A stretch of 64,000 nt of DNA from JAFGPL01 sp963781805 (GCA_963781805.1 CAWAHF010000004.1:3100001-3164000), one strand, 5' to 3'. Positions 35,904-46,030 are shown, counted from the first letter of the stretch. The notes: generated by a model from the letters alone, not told the origin. Made by a program: numbers and translations.

Positions 35904-37154
35904 ATGATTGGTTGCCAAGATATGCTCTGTAGTAGAAAAATTCGTTTTAAATATATGAGCACATTGTTTATCATCATTGCCTTCTTATTGCCTGATTTGA
36001 TTATTTCTGCCAGAGAATCATCAAATCATAAGACATTATCATTTACTTATCAGGATACTATAAAAAATTTAAAAATTTCGGGTATCGTAAACAATAACTT
36101 TTTTGAGCCAGTCGACAGTATTAAAATCAGCATTCAAACAAAAACATCTACCACCGAAGGTTATACAGATTTTTTTGGAAGATTCAGCTTCAATATTCCG
36201 GGTACATATGTTGACGGGGATTCTATCAGACTAATTTTTGCAAGAGCAGACTATCATCTGCTGGATACCCTTCTATCTTTGAAAGATTCTATAATTTTTC
36301 ATCCTATTCAGGTTATCGTTTATCCGAAGTATAAAATCCTGCTGAAAGGACGTTTGTTTGCAGGAAGCATGCCTGTTGAGAATGCAGATGTTACAGTGAT
36401 TCACCAAAAAGATACCTTAAAGTTAAAAACGCTGGGATGTTATTACGATGATGAAGATTACTGGAACTGTCTGTATAACGGTATGTTTAAAACCGAAATC
36501 ATTGCAGATAATCCCAATGATTCGATCTATATTTTATGTGAAAAAGTTGGTTATCAACCTGAAAATTATGGATTGAAGTTTTCCGACTATTCGGGTGATA
36601 TTCTGAAGTTTAAAATGAGATATGCCGATACCCTGCCAGCACTTCCAGGAAACAATCTCGCATTAAAACTCTCAAATCCGTTTGGTGGAGACTGGTTAGT
36701 TGGATTATCTTACTATGCCAACATTAACGGGAAACTGTTCAACCGCCTAAAACCCGGGATTGAAATTTCTATGTCCACGCTCAACCGTTCTATCACTCTA
36801 ACAACCCTTCCTGGTGTTGATGAAACAAAATTCGATACGGTTTACACCAGCTATTTCATCGGACCTTCGTTGGTATTCTTTCTTACAAAACCTTCTGTGA
36901 GAAGATTTTCTACTTACCTGGGCTCAACTTTCAGTCTTAAATTTAATGGGGGTGATTTTGTTTACCAGCCTTTTATAGGAACCCGGTTTTTCATCGATAT
37001 GAGAAAATCATTTAGCATCGATATACGTTATCTTAATTATCACGTTGATATCAAAGAATATAGTTTCCGTTATAATGGAAATGCTATTAGAAATACCCGG
37101 GAGCTAACTGTACAAAAATTGCGTCTTAATCTTGGATTTCAAATTAATTTTTGA
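35904..37154 (+). CDS. outer-membrane protein with carboxypeptidase-regulatory-like domain
   Basis: The 416-residue protein has a signal sequence: RKIRFK followed by a hydrophobic stretch (about 18-33). ATG 35922 and ATG 35955 are alternative starts, but the longer forms keep the basic n-region. Residues about 50-200 form two beta-sandwich repeats like the CarboxypepD_reg domain. The last ~180 residues have alternating strands and an aromatic C-terminal strand (LRLNLGFQINF), typical of an outer-membrane barrel. I do not recognise a transporter signature. The stop codon lies next to the downstream lipoprotein start, so the two are coupled. Confidence 0.7.
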   Translation: MIGCQDMLCSRKIRFKYMSTLFIIIAFLLPDLIISARESSNHKTLSFTYQDTIKNLKISGIVNNNFFEPVDSIKISIQTKTSTTEGYTDFFGRFSFNIPGTYVDGDSIRLIFARADYHLLDTLLSLKDSIIFHPIQVIVYPKYKILLKGRLFAGSMPVENADVTVIHQKDTLKLKTLGCYYDDEDYWNCLYNGMFKTEIIADNPNDSIYILCEKVGYQPENYGLKFSDYSGDILKFKMRYADTLPALPGNNLALKLSNPFGGDWLVGLSYYANINGKLFNRLKPGIEISMSTLNRSITLTTLPGVDETKFDTVYTSYFIGPSLVFFLTKPSVRRFSTYLGSTFSLKFNGGDFVYQPFIGTRFFIDMRKSFSIDIRYLNYHVDIKEYSFRYNGNAIRNTRELTVQKLRLNLGFQINF

Positions 37155-37156
37155 TT

Positions 37157-37711
37157 ATGACTAAAAGATATATGTATACCATTTCCGTGATTTTTACGTT
37201 AGCTTCGCTAATGGGCATCTTCTCTGCGTGTGAGAATGCATCGGAGGAGCCTGTACTTAAGTCAGAATTGATTTTCCCTGAAGCCAAAGAGATTAAAGTA
37301 CCTGCCTATTCCTATTCCTCTGAAAGCGGTATTATAAATGTATATGGTGATGAAAGTTTTAGCAGCGGGATAGTTGATACACTTACATCGACTCCCGTTC
37401 TTAGTTGGGATTCGGTTATGGCAACACAGATTGTGGCAGCTATTTTCATACAACCCATCAGGGTAGAAAACGGGTATATTAGTAATACAGAAGATATGGT
37501 ATGGATCTGGCATTCCGGACTTGAAAAAGGAAAAGACGGGAAAGTGGCATTTATGGATGGAATGAAAATAGCCAACGGAGATATTTCAAATCTTTCTACA
37601 CCAGAGCCATTATTAAGTTCTACCCGTTATTATTGGGGAGTATGGAGCTGGAATGCATCCGGGGTAAATATTACCCATGCCAGCAGACCTTTGACATTTT
37701 ATGTAAAATAA
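37157..37711 (+). CDS. predicted lipoprotein of unknown function
   Basis: ATG 37157 (two codons after an in-frame TTG) gives a 184-residue protein. Its signal peptide ends in MGIFSAC, a lipobox with F at -3, followed by acidic residues (CENASEEP) of the sort that direct Bacteroidota lipoproteins to the cell surface. The rest is beta-rich with WDSVMATQIVAAIF and TRYYWGVWSWNASG, similar in feel to fibronectin-type modules. It starts only two bases after the preceding barrel gene, and the two may form a surface complex. No family was identified with confidence. Confidence 0.68.
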   Translation: MTKRYMYTISVIFTLASLMGIFSACENASEEPVLKSELIFPEAKEIKVPAYSYSSESGIINVYGDESFSSGIVDTLTSTPVLSWDSVMATQIVAAIFIQPIRVENGYISNTEDMVWIWHSGLEKGKDGKVAFMDGMKIANGDISNLSTPEPLLSSTRYYWGVWSWNASGVNITHASRPLTFYVK

Positions 37712-37740
37712 ACAAATGTTTAGATACCGTGGTTGATCAT

Positions 37741-37977
37741 ATGTTTTTTGAATTCCGTCAACAGTATCATAAAGATCATCACATTCTACTTGCCTTTATA
37801 TACTTAATAGTATTACTTTGGATAATAATTCTCAATCTTAAAATTATGGAAAGAAAAGTTAAAAACGTTTATAGTCTCAAAACAGATAAGAAAAATAGAA
37901 TTGTTGTCGAAGAAATTCAACCCAATGAATTAAAGGAAATATGGGACAAGCTCACAGAACTCAATAAATCGCTGTGA
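37741..37977 (+). CDS. small single-pass membrane protein
   Basis: The frame is open from 37633, overlapping the lipoprotein gene, but ATG 37741 is the credible start and gives 78 residues. One membrane helix (LAFIYLIVLLWIIILNLKI, about 14-32) is followed by a charged tail rich in Lys and Glu. I know no family for it. It lies 29 bases after the lipoprotein gene and could belong to that operon. Coding status rests on the composition and context only. Confidence 0.45.
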   Translation: MFFEFRQQYHKDHHILLAFIYLIVLLWIIILNLKIMERKVKNVYSLKTDKKNRIVVEEIQPNELKEIWDKLTELNKSL

Positions 37978-38233
37978 TTTCCTGTTTTTTGTTTACAGTA
38001 TACAACCCATCGTAATATCTCAAAGACGGTTCACTCCCAAAACATGATTCAATTTTATAAGCTAAGTAGTTGAAGTACTGTATGTAATTTTGTATAATAT
38101 TGAATTACTGCAAGTTGAGACTTCATCTTGGACTTGGTTAAGTTCGTCAGAAAAGTTTTGTAGTTGGTGTAATAAAAAAGACTTTGGTTTCCCAAATTCG
38201 TATATACTTATAGAATTACAAAATTTGGGCATT

Positions 38234-39949
38234 ATGAAAACTTCAGAGATTCAAATCAACGAAACCACCTGCGCTCAAATTAAACCCACAAAAACAACAG
38301 TTCGTATTTTTCATTTATTTATCAAACATCTCTGGATTTCAATAACATTGCTTTTCTCATTCCTGTTAACTACAAGTTATGTTAACGAAGAGAATGCAAT
38401 GTATGATTTGAAAAATGAGTATTATTCCCAGGAAATGCATGTTGGAATTGCTCAAAGACTGGATATCAATGGTTCGATGCTGACATCTGAAAAATTGATC
38501 CTGAAATCACAGGTTCTGATAAAAGAATTTTATAATGAAAACCAGTTCAGTTCCATCTGGACACTGAACCAAAATCCAAGCGCTTCGACCTTACAGCTTT
38601 TGCAACTACTAAAAAATGCAAATTATTACGGGCTTGATAAAAAGTTTTATCATTATGATAAGCTCACCTGGCTGTTAGACCGGATTCAGAATACGAACCG
38701 AACAGATAGTCTGTTAATGTATCGTCAGGACTTTGATATTTTGCTTACAGATGCCTGCTTCTTGTTTATGATTCACTTGAACACCGGAATCGTTGAATTG
38801 GATACCATTGTTAATGAAAAAACCACCAGGGCATTGTCTGCTTATTTGAACAAAATCATCCGAAACAATGAGTTGATTGATAAAATACTGGCCTTACAGC
38901 CAACCAGTCCGGATTACAGGAATCTGCAGAAAGCCCTCGAGAATTTTGCATCCAAAAACACCATTGATGATGTTCACATGGAAATTCCCGATCCGGAAAA
39001 AGATTCATTGAACAGCTACAACAATACCAAAAAGGTTCTTTCACGCCTTGGATACCTTACACAGGAATTAACCGATAACGATTCAGCATTTAATGCAGCA
39101 TTAACGGCATTTCAAAATTTTCACGGATTGAAAACAGACGGCAGATTGACCAAAAATACCCGGCTTGCGCTGGCAATGTCGACAAAGGAAAGATTTTTAA
39201 TGATCGCGCTGGCGCTGGATAAATTAAGAAAGGACATGCAATATGGAAATGATTTTATTCTTGTCAACATTCCTTCTTACCAGCTCAGGGTAATCCGGAA
39301 CCATAAAATCGACAAAACATTCAACGTTGTGGTAGGAAGACCTTCCACTCCGACCCCCGAACTTAACAGCAAGCTCGAATCCATTGTTACTGCTCCCGAA
39401 TGGAACGTACCAAAAACTATTACAGTGAATGAGATATTACCTCATGTAAAAAAAGATTCCTCTTACCTGGTCAGAAATAATTTCAAGATAATTGATAAGC
39501 AACTTAATGATGTTGATATGAACACCATTGCCTGGAACGATATGAACGGCGATAACTTCGATTATTATTTTGTCCAGAATTCAGGCGCATCGAATGCACT
39601 CGGTCTTGTGAAATTTTCATTTAATAATCCTTACAGGGTATATATCCATGATACTCCATCGAAGAAATATTTCAATGCAGATATCAGAGCTTTTTCCCAT
39701 GGATGCATCAGATTACAGAATCCTGATCAGCTGGCCATATATCTGGTGGATAATAATGTGGATGGCAATCAGAAACCTGATATATCGAAACTGATGGCAA
39801 GCAAAACCCATCAGGAAATCAGTCTTTCGGAACCGATAGATATTTATATCAGGTATCTGACCTGTGAAGCAGACGATCATCTGAATCTTTACTTTTATAA
39901 AGATATTTATAACAAAGACAGTAAACTTATTCAATCGCTGTTCAACTGA
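38234..39949 (+). CDS. L,D-transpeptidase (YkuD domain, YcbB-like)
   Basis: These enzymes make 3-3 crosslinks in peptidoglycan or attach proteins to it. The start at ATG 38234 gives 571 residues; a TTG further upstream adds an implausible Cys-rich extension. An N-terminal membrane anchor (about 24-46) is followed by a large helical scaffold domain. A peptidoglycan-binding module comes next (VLSRLGYLT and FQNFHGLKTDGRL), then the YkuD catalytic domain with HDTPSKKYF and SHGCIRLQ, nucleophile C491. This scaffold-PGB-YkuD order is the YcbB type. It stands alone and is followed by a terminator. Confidence 0.92.
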   Translation: MKTSEIQINETTCAQIKPTKTTVRIFHLFIKHLWISITLLFSFLLTTSYVNEENAMYDLKNEYYSQEMHVGIAQRLDINGSMLTSEKLILKSQVLIKEFYNENQFSSIWTLNQNPSASTLQLLQLLKNANYYGLDKKFYHYDKLTWLLDRIQNTNRTDSLLMYRQDFDILLTDACFLFMIHLNTGIVELDTIVNEKTTRALSAYLNKIIRNNELIDKILALQPTSPDYRNLQKALENFASKNTIDDVHMEIPDPEKDSLNSYNNTKKVLSRLGYLTQELTDNDSAFNAALTAFQNFHGLKTDGRLTKNTRLALAMSTKERFLMIALALDKLRKDMQYGNDFILVNIPSYQLRVIRNHKIDKTFNVVVGRPSTPTPELNSKLESIVTAPEWNVPKTITVNEILPHVKKDSSYLVRNNFKIIDKQLNDVDMNTIAWNDMNGDNFDYYFVQNSGASNALGLVKFSFNNPYRVYIHDTPSKKYFNADIRAFSHGCIRLQNPDQLAIYLVDNNVDGNQKPDISKLMASKTHQEISLSEPIDIYIRYLTCEADDHLNLYFYKDIYNKDSKLIQSLFN

Positions 39950-39996
39950 AAGAGCGATTCAAACTCTGAACTGCTAATTTATTTATACTATGCCTG

Positions 39997-40030
39997 ATCC
40001 CGGTGATTTTTATCCCGGGATTTTGTTTTT
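39997..40030 (+). terminator. intrinsic terminator after the L,D-transpeptidase gene
   Basis: ATCCCGG (39997-40003) and CCGGGAT (40015-40021) form a 7-bp stem followed by TTTGTTTTT. It lies about 48 bases past the stop codon. Confidence 0.75.
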
Positions 40031-40230
40031 ATAGCTTCCAAAGAATATTATTTTGTTTCCTATTAAGCTAAGGATTACGTTATATTATATGCATTGATCC
40101 GGATCAATGTGTAATATGTTGCCGAACAACAGTCCTGTTGTATTATATCAGCACCTACCGTATTAAATTTCAACATTTTACAACCAACATATGTCTTTTA
40201 TCAACGTAAAATTCAATAAAACATACTACG

Positions 40231-40800
40231 ATGAAAAAGTCAATTTTAATATTAGGTCTCTTTGTTACAGCATTTACATGTGTAAATGCTCAGCATAAGG
40301 AAAGATATTTCGGCTTTGAAGTCAACCAGTTTGTTGTTCAAAGCGGTTTTGGCCAAGGTACAGAAATACAGGCAAATATTAGTGACAATAAAAAAAGGAC
40401 TCTTTCAATCGGAATTTATTATGACACCAAATTGAATAATATCGGAGGAATTTCAATCAGTACACAAAAAATGCTGGGCAGATACAGGAAAAACAGTCTG
40501 CCGGTTATCGAACCTTTCCTGTTTTATAATTTAATATATCATAAAACAGAAATCCACCAACAAAGGGTTACGGATGAATATATTGTAGCCAGGGGAAGCT
40601 ATAAATCCATTGAAAATTATGCAGGAATCGGATTGAGAGTAAATATTATTCCGGGATTATATTTTAAAGGAGAAATAGGCTACGGTGCATATCTGGGCTC
40701 TATTATGAAACCTTCAAAACCCGATCCAATTATGAATGAAAGTTATGGTACGCATGGTGCAGGCGCTATTTTAAAAATTGGTGTTGGAACCTACTTTTAA
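40231..40800 (+). CDS. predicted secreted/outer-membrane beta protein
   Basis: The 189-residue protein has a clean signal peptide (MKKSILILGLFVTAFTCVNAQ). The mature part has alternating amphipathic strands (YFGFEVNQFVVQ, RTLSIGIYYDTKL, GEIGYGAYLG) and ends in an aromatic strand (ILKIGVGTYF), suggesting a small outer-membrane barrel. No enzyme or binding motif is seen, and I do not recognise the family. It is isolated: 281 bases follow the transpeptidase, and a convergent receiver gene lies on the other side. Confidence 0.65.
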   Translation: MKKSILILGLFVTAFTCVNAQHKERYFGFEVNQFVVQSGFGQGTEIQANISDNKKRTLSIGIYYDTKLNNIGGISISTQKMLGRYRKNSLPVIEPFLFYNLIYHKTEIHQQRVTDEYIVARGSYKSIENYAGIGLRVNIIPGLYFKGEIGYGAYLGSIMKPSKPDPIMNESYGTHGAGAILKIGVGTYF

Positions 40801-40924
40801 TAGTATATTCCCAATTACTTTAGTTGATAATTCCGGCAATTAGCTGCTACCAGTACAAATAGTAAAATTTATTATAGTTATACCGCAATTTTAACATGAT
40901 TCTTTAATCAGAAAGAATCCGGTA

Positions 40925-41290
40925 TCAGATATATTTTTTAACTGCGTCAATAATAAGTTCAATTTTAAAAGGTTTTGAAATGAATTCATTGGCGCCAAGA
41001 TCCTTTGTTTGTTTCACTGAATCACTGCTATCGTATGCCGAAATTATAATTATCGGTACTTCTTCGATTTTAAGTTCTGATTTCATTCTTAGAAAATCAT
41101 AGCCAGAAATATTTGGCATGAATAAATCCAGTAATATCAGATCAGGTTTTGCTTTCTTTATTATTTTTTGGGCTTCTTTAACCCCTGAGGCAAGCAGTGT
41201 ATCATATCCTTCAGTTTTAAGTGTCCAATCGAGTAAAGTCTGGCTTGTATTTGAATCATCAATAATCAATATGGTCTTGGTCTTTTTCAT
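40925..41290 (-). CDS. single-domain response regulator
   Basis: This 121-residue CheY-like receiver has D11 and D12 in the acidic pocket, phosphoacceptor D55 in LILLDLFMPNISG, and K105 in ISKPFK. It has no output domain, so it must act by protein contact or phosphorelay. It is transcribed divergently from the Crp/Fnr regulator with ~150 bases between starts; no kinase is directly adjacent on its strand. Confidence 0.92.
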   Translation of the reverse strand: MKKTKTILIIDDSNTSQTLLDWTLKTEGYDTLLASGVKEAQKIIKKAKPDLILLDLFMPNISGYDFLRMKSELKIEEVPIIIISAYDSSDSVKQTKDLGANEFISKPFKIELIIDAVKKYI

Positions 41291-41442
41291 CTGCTCCTGC
41301 CTATTACTTAATAAAAATAATAAAAAATTGGTATTAAATAGTGAAATGTGACTCGTTTTTAAAAAACAGAGGAATAGTATCAGTAATTAATTCTTTCTTT
41401 TCATATCTTTATATATGTAACTTATATTTTTACCCCACCAAT

Positions 41443-42111
41443 ATGCCGCAGTCGGAATGTTTGATACCAATTTACGGTTGTCTGACAGAACAACAAATCG
41501 CTCTTATAAACGATAACAGCTCTGTGATTCGTCATAAATTCGGCGAAAATATTTTTTTGGAGGGCAGACCTGTATCTCATCTGATATACTTAAAGTCAGG
41601 ACTGATAAAGTTATACAAACAAATTGAAGAAAAGCGTGAAATAATCCTGGATGTGATGTCTCCGGATAAATTCATAGGATTAACTTCTGTTTTTTATGAA
41701 AACCTATATCCCTACAGCGCATCCACACTTGAAGAAGGGGAACTTGTATATGTCAATTCAAAAGTTTTCAGGGATATTATAGCAGAGAATGGTGAATATG
41801 CACTTCGGATTTTGACTGAACTTTCTGCAAGAATGGTTTTTTTGATTGACAGGATGATTGCACTTACTAAAAAGCAGGTTCCGGGAAGAGTGGCTGAAAT
41901 GTTGTTGTATTTTTCAAAAGAGATTTATAAAACAAATGAAATTCATCTGCCGCTTACCAGACAGGAAATAGCGGATCTAATACAGACTTCCAAAGAAACA
42001 GTAAGCCGCACCCTTGCTGAATTCAGAAACGACCGTATAATTGAACTTGACGACAGAAAAGTTACACTGAAAAGTATCGAATTGCTTGAAGTTTTGAACA
42101 GGATTGGATAA
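41443..42111 (+). CDS. Crp/Fnr family transcriptional regulator
   Basis: The frame is open from a GTG at 41341, but ATG 41443 begins the conserved part (222 residues). The cyclic-nucleotide-binding-like beta-roll occupies residues 15-125 (GENIFLEGRPVSHLIYLKSGLI). A dimer helix follows, and a winged helix near 170-215 carries the recognition motif LTRQEIADLIQTSKETVSRTL. The N-terminal cysteines are too few for an Fnr iron-sulfur cluster, so the effector is unknown. It lies just before the multi-PAS kinase, with a ~350-base gap. Confidence 0.9.
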   Translation: MPQSECLIPIYGCLTEQQIALINDNSSVIRHKFGENIFLEGRPVSHLIYLKSGLIKLYKQIEEKREIILDVMSPDKFIGLTSVFYENLYPYSASTLEEGELVYVNSKVFRDIIAENGEYALRILTELSARMVFLIDRMIALTKKQVPGRVAEMLLYFSKEIYKTNEIHLPLTRQEIADLIQTSKETVSRTLAEFRNDRIIELDDRKVTLKSIELLEVLNRIG

Positions 42112-42325
42112 GTAACGGCGATTAAAAAATTTAACTTCTGGTGCTTTAATACAGATATTTAAATCAAATTTAATTATCATAATATCATTTTTATTTGTAA
42201 CTTTCTATAAGTAATTTGGAAAGATCCACTTAAGCATTGCAGCCAATGCATCACTTTTAAATTCCGGGCAACCTAGAAAACAGCACCTTCCCTATCAGAA
42301 GTATCAGCACCTCGGCAGAGTGGTT

Positions 42326-42463
42326 ATGGTATTTACCGGTAAAACCATGACAATAGAACTGAAAGAGGCAAATGAGATACTGCAAAGAAGAAAAGATACT
42401 CTGAGAATCACTTGTTATAATTACAAAAAAAGTGATATAATTCAAAGGAAGAGGCCATTATGA
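42326..42463 (+). CDS. possible small ORF coupled to the multi-PAS kinase
   Basis: A 45-codon frame (starting MVFTGKTMTIELKEANEI, basic at its end) terminates at TGA 42461-42463, overlapping the kinase ATG at 42460 in an ATGA arrangement. That geometry would couple translation. The frame is open without a start further back to 42215, so it may be a decayed 3' remnant rather than a gene. No family is recognised. Confidence 0.28.
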   Translation: MVFTGKTMTIELKEANEILQRRKDTLRITCYNYKKSDIIQRKRPL

Positions 42464-45400
42464 AAAATGCCGTTTACAAATCAGAAGCCGAAATCCTGCA
42501 CGTTAAGGCAGATGAATTGTTAAAAAAGAAAAAATCAAAAACAGTTTCATCCCGTTCTGAAGCCCAAGCGTTAAAACTCATTCACGAGCTTGAAGTGCAA
42601 CAGACAGAACTTTTATTAATAAATGAAAAGCTCAGACTGGCAAAAGAGCAGGAAATAAAACATCTTACAGATAAATATGCTGAATTATATGATCTTGTCC
42701 CATTTGGTTATTTCACTCTTACAATGGATGGTAAAATTATTGAGCTGAATTCTTACGGGGCAAGTATGCTTGGTAAAGATCCTTCACATTTAAAAAATGC
42801 CCGGTTTGAAAATTTTGTTTCCAACGACACAAAACCCAATTTTCATCACTTTCTTAGTAACGTCTTTAGCAGCAAAACCAATGAAATATGCGAACTAAAC
42901 TTGTCAACCAATGCCAAAATACCTTTGTATGTCCATGTCACCGGTATTGTTACATCAAATGCCGAACTATGTTTTGTTTCCATGGTTGATATTACTGAAC
43001 GTAAGAAGGCAGAAGAAGCGCTCCTCAAAAGTGAGGAGCGTTTCACAAAAGCTTTTCGTTCCATCCCGGATGCTTTAATAATCAGCCACCTGGAGGATGG
43101 GAAGATCATCGAAGTCAATGAAAGTTGGCAAAAATTATTTGGTTATAACATTGACGAGGTTATAGGGAAGAGCTCATATGCCCTCAACTTATTTGTAGAT
43201 CCGGCTGACCGCGAACGTACCATCGCTTTGTTACATGAGCAGAGTTTCATTCGCAATTTCGAACTCCAGATCCGGCAGAAATCGGGCGAATTGCGTTTGG
43301 TAAATCTATCAGTGGAGCTTTTGGAGCTGCATGGTGAACAATATATGCTGACCATTGCTCAAGACATCACCGAACGCAAACAGGTGTTTGATGCACTTTG
43401 TGTAAGCGAAAAAAAATATCATACATTATTTAATGCAATTGACGAAGGTTTCTGCATCGCTGAAGTGATTTTCGACGAAAGCGAAAAACCGATCGATTAT
43501 CGTTTTCTGGAGATTAATCCGTCGTTCGAGAAACAAACAGGGCTCATCAAAGCGCAAGGTATGAGAATGCGCGAGCTTGCTCCGAAACACGAAGAGTATT
43601 GGTTTGAAATTTACGGAAAAATAGCTTTAACAGGCCAACCGTCTCGCTTTGAGAATCATGCTGAACAATTGCACCGATGGTATGATGTTTATGCATTTCG
43701 TGTTGACCAACCGGAAAAACGACATGTCGCCATCCTGTTTAACGATATCACCAAGCGCAAGCAAATGGAAGATACGCTTAAGAAGACTGAGACATTTTTA
43801 CAAACGGTTCTGAGTAATGTTCCCATAACCATTTTTACCATCGATAATCAGGGGATTTTCACCTTATCCGAAGGAAAGGGATTGGAACGCGCCGGATTGG
43901 CACCTGGAGAGAACATTGGAGTATCTGCCTTCGATCTTTTCGGTTCAAAATCATTTGTCGAGAGTACCGGCAAGGTAACATCCGGGAAAAATATCATCCT
44001 GCGCACCCTCTCAGGGGAAACAATTAATGCGATTGATGAGCTAAATAGCGTTTATTTCGATAACTATATTGGTCCCATGCGTGACACGGAAGGAAAAGTT
44101 ATAGGGATTGTCGGTGTTACATCAGATATCACCGAGCGCATGCAGGTAGAAAGAGAGCTTAAAGAGAGTAAGGAGCGTTACCGTGAACTTTTCGAAAACA
44201 TAAATACAGGTGTGGCTGTCTATGAAGTCAGGGATGACGGCAGAGATTTCATCTTCAAGGATTTTAACCGCGCAGCTGAGACAATGGATAGAGTTACCCG
44301 TGAAAGACTCATTGGCAAAAGTATCTTCGAGGTCCGGCCGGAAATTGAGGAATTCGGCTTATTGGATGTTTTCAGGCGGGTTTGGAAAACGGGGAATCCG
44401 GAACCTTTCCCTATGAAAATGTACAAGGATAACCAACTTACAGGATGGTATGAAAATTTCATATATAAACTTCCTACAGGCGAAATTGTAGCTGTATTTG
44501 AAAATGTCACTGAACGCAAACTGGCAGATGAAGAGTTGCGGGCTAGTGAAGGCAGGTTCCGCGGCTTGTTTGAAAACATGTTTGAAGGATACGCTTATTG
44601 TCAGATGATTTTTGAAAACAACCAGGCAACAGACTGGATCTACCTGGATGTGAATGATAAATTCGAGAAATTAACGGGATTGAAGGACGTGAAGGGAAAG
44701 ATGGAATCGGAAGTAATTCCAAGCATAAAAGAACTGGATCCGCAGCTTTTCGAAACTTATTCCAGGATTTCTCTTGGCAATTCTCCTGAACATTTCGATA
44801 TGTATGTGGAATCATTTCAGGAATGGGTTTCATTATCTGTCTATTGTCCGGAAAAAGGATTTTTTATCTCTGTTTTTGAAGTCATCACTCCTCGTAAGCG
44901 GGCTGAAAACAAATTAAAAAATGCGTATAAAGTAATGTTAGAGCTTTACAATCATCAGGAAGAAGTAAAAGAAAATGAACGGAAAGCAATTTCAAGACAG
45001 ATTCATGACGAATTGGGACAACTGCTAACTGCATTAAAAATTGATATAGGCTGGACCTCCGATAATCTACAAAACATAGCAAAGGTAAAAAAAAGATTAA
45101 AAGGAATGAATGATATTGTGAATGATACAATAACTTCAGTTCAAAGAATTTCCTCAGACTTACGTCCCGGTATATTGGATGATTTGGGTTTGACTCCTGC
45201 GTTGGAATGGTATTGCCAGAATTTTGAGAAAAGAACGGGTATTAAATGCCTGTTTAAATCGGATGATGTTAGCCTTACCAATGAGTATAAAAATATTACA
45301 TTATATCGTGTACTTCAGGAAGCGCTTACAAATGTTATACGTCATGCAAAAGCAAAAAGTGTAAATGTAAATCTTCACCAGGAAGGTAACTCCATTGTTC

Positions 45401-45573
45401 TTGAAGTTATTGACGATGGAACAGGTATGGATCAGGAAAAAATAGACTCCTACAATTCTTTAGGCCTTATTGGTATGAGGGAGAGGATAATACAATTCAA
45501 TGGCAACCTGGTAATAACATCTGCAAGGAATAAAGGGACAAAATTAAGTATTAAAATTCCATTAAATAAATAG
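42460..45573 (+). CDS. multi-PAS sensor histidine kinase, NarL-partner type
   Basis: The 1037-residue kinase has no membrane segment. An N-terminal coiled helix (about 1-70) is followed by about six PAS modules (roughly 70-180, 190-305, 310-425, 435-560, 565-680, 685-810). Five of the boundaries carry the linker motif ITERK or TERK that typically ends PAC segments. The C-terminus is a HisKA_3 dimerisation domain with the phosphoacceptor in AISRQIHDELGQLLTAL. The HATPase domain (VLQEALTNVIRHAKA, LIGMRERI) matches NarX/DegS-type kinases. Its natural partner is the LuxR-type regulator at 46.5 kb, from which it is separated by a heptamer array and a small gene. Confidence 0.94.
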   Translation: MKNAVYKSEAEILHVKADELLKKKKSKTVSSRSEAQALKLIHELEVQQTELLLINEKLRLAKEQEIKHLTDKYAELYDLVPFGYFTLTMDGKIIELNSYGASMLGKDPSHLKNARFENFVSNDTKPNFHHFLSNVFSSKTNEICELNLSTNAKIPLYVHVTGIVTSNAELCFVSMVDITERKKAEEALLKSEERFTKAFRSIPDALIISHLEDGKIIEVNESWQKLFGYNIDEVIGKSSYALNLFVDPADRERTIALLHEQSFIRNFELQIRQKSGELRLVNLSVELLELHGEQYMLTIAQDITERKQVFDALCVSEKKYHTLFNAIDEGFCIAEVIFDESEKPIDYRFLEINPSFEKQTGLIKAQGMRMRELAPKHEEYWFEIYGKIALTGQPSRFENHAEQLHRWYDVYAFRVDQPEKRHVAILFNDITKRKQMEDTLKKTETFLQTVLSNVPITIFTIDNQGIFTLSEGKGLERAGLAPGENIGVSAFDLFGSKSFVESTGKVTSGKNIILRTLSGETINAIDELNSVYFDNYIGPMRDTEGKVIGIVGVTSDITERMQVERELKESKERYRELFENINTGVAVYEVRDDGRDFIFKDFNRAAETMDRVTRERLIGKSIFEVRPEIEEFGLLDVFRRVWKTGNPEPFPMKMYKDNQLTGWYENFIYKLPTGEIVAVFENVTERKLADEELRASEGRFRGLFENMFEGYAYCQMIFENNQATDWIYLDVNDKFEKLTGLKDVKGKMESEVIPSIKELDPQLFETYSRISLGNSPEHFDMYVESFQEWVSLSVYCPEKGFFISVFEVITPRKRAENKLKNAYKVMLELYNHQEEVKENERKAISRQIHDELGQLLTALKIDIGWTSDNLQNIAKVKKRLKGMNDIVNDTITSVQRISSDLRPGILDDLGLTPALEWYCQNFEKRTGIKCLFKSDDVSLTNEYKNITLYRVLQEALTNVIRHAKAKSVNVNLHQEGNSIVLEVIDDGTGMDQEKIDSYNSLGLIGMRERIIQFNGNLVITSARNKGTKLSIKIPLNK

Positions 45574-45592
45574 GTTATTTGCACTGCATTAG

Positions 45593-46005
45593 GAGGTAGA
45601 AGTTAGGAGTTAGAAGTTAGGAGTTAGAAGTTAGGAGTTAGGAGTTAGAAGTTAGGAGATAGAAGTTAGGAGATAGGAGTTAGGAGTTAGAAGGTAGAAG
45701 TTAGGAGTTAGAAGTTAGAAGTTAGAAGTTAGGAGATAGGAGTTGGAAGTTAGAAGTTAGGAGTTAGGAGTTAGAAGTTAGAAGTTAGAAGTTAGGAGAT
45801 AGAAGTTAGGAGATAGGAGTTAGAAGTTAGGAGTTAGAAGTTAGGAGTTAGAGGTTAGAAGTTAGAAGGTAGAAGTTAGAAGTTAGGAGATAGAAGTTAG
45901 GAGATAGGAGTTAGGAGTTAGAAGTTAGGAGTTAGAAGTTAGGAGATAGGAGTTAGAAGTTAGAAGTTAGGAGTTAGGAGTTAGAAGTTAGGAGGTATGA
46001 GGTTG
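45593..46005 (+). repeat. tandem heptamer array, consensus RAGTTAG
   Basis: Fifty-seven consecutive 7-base units without a single phase break (45593-45991), followed by two decayed units. Nearly every unit is AAGTTAG, GAGTTAG, GAGATAG or AAGGTAG, so variation is confined to positions 1 and 4. A five-unit block (AAGTTAG GAGATAG AAGTTAG, then GAGATAG GAGTTAG) recurs at 45649, 45789 and 45880, showing segmental duplication. TAG occurs in every frame, so the array is non-coding on this strand. Confidence 0.97.
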
Positions 46006-46030
46006 AAAATTAATTTTTTTGAATATAATT

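Noticed and set aside
45593..46005. CRISPR array
   Set aside because: The repeat unit is 7 bases with no spacers, so it is a simple tandem array, and no cas gene is present.
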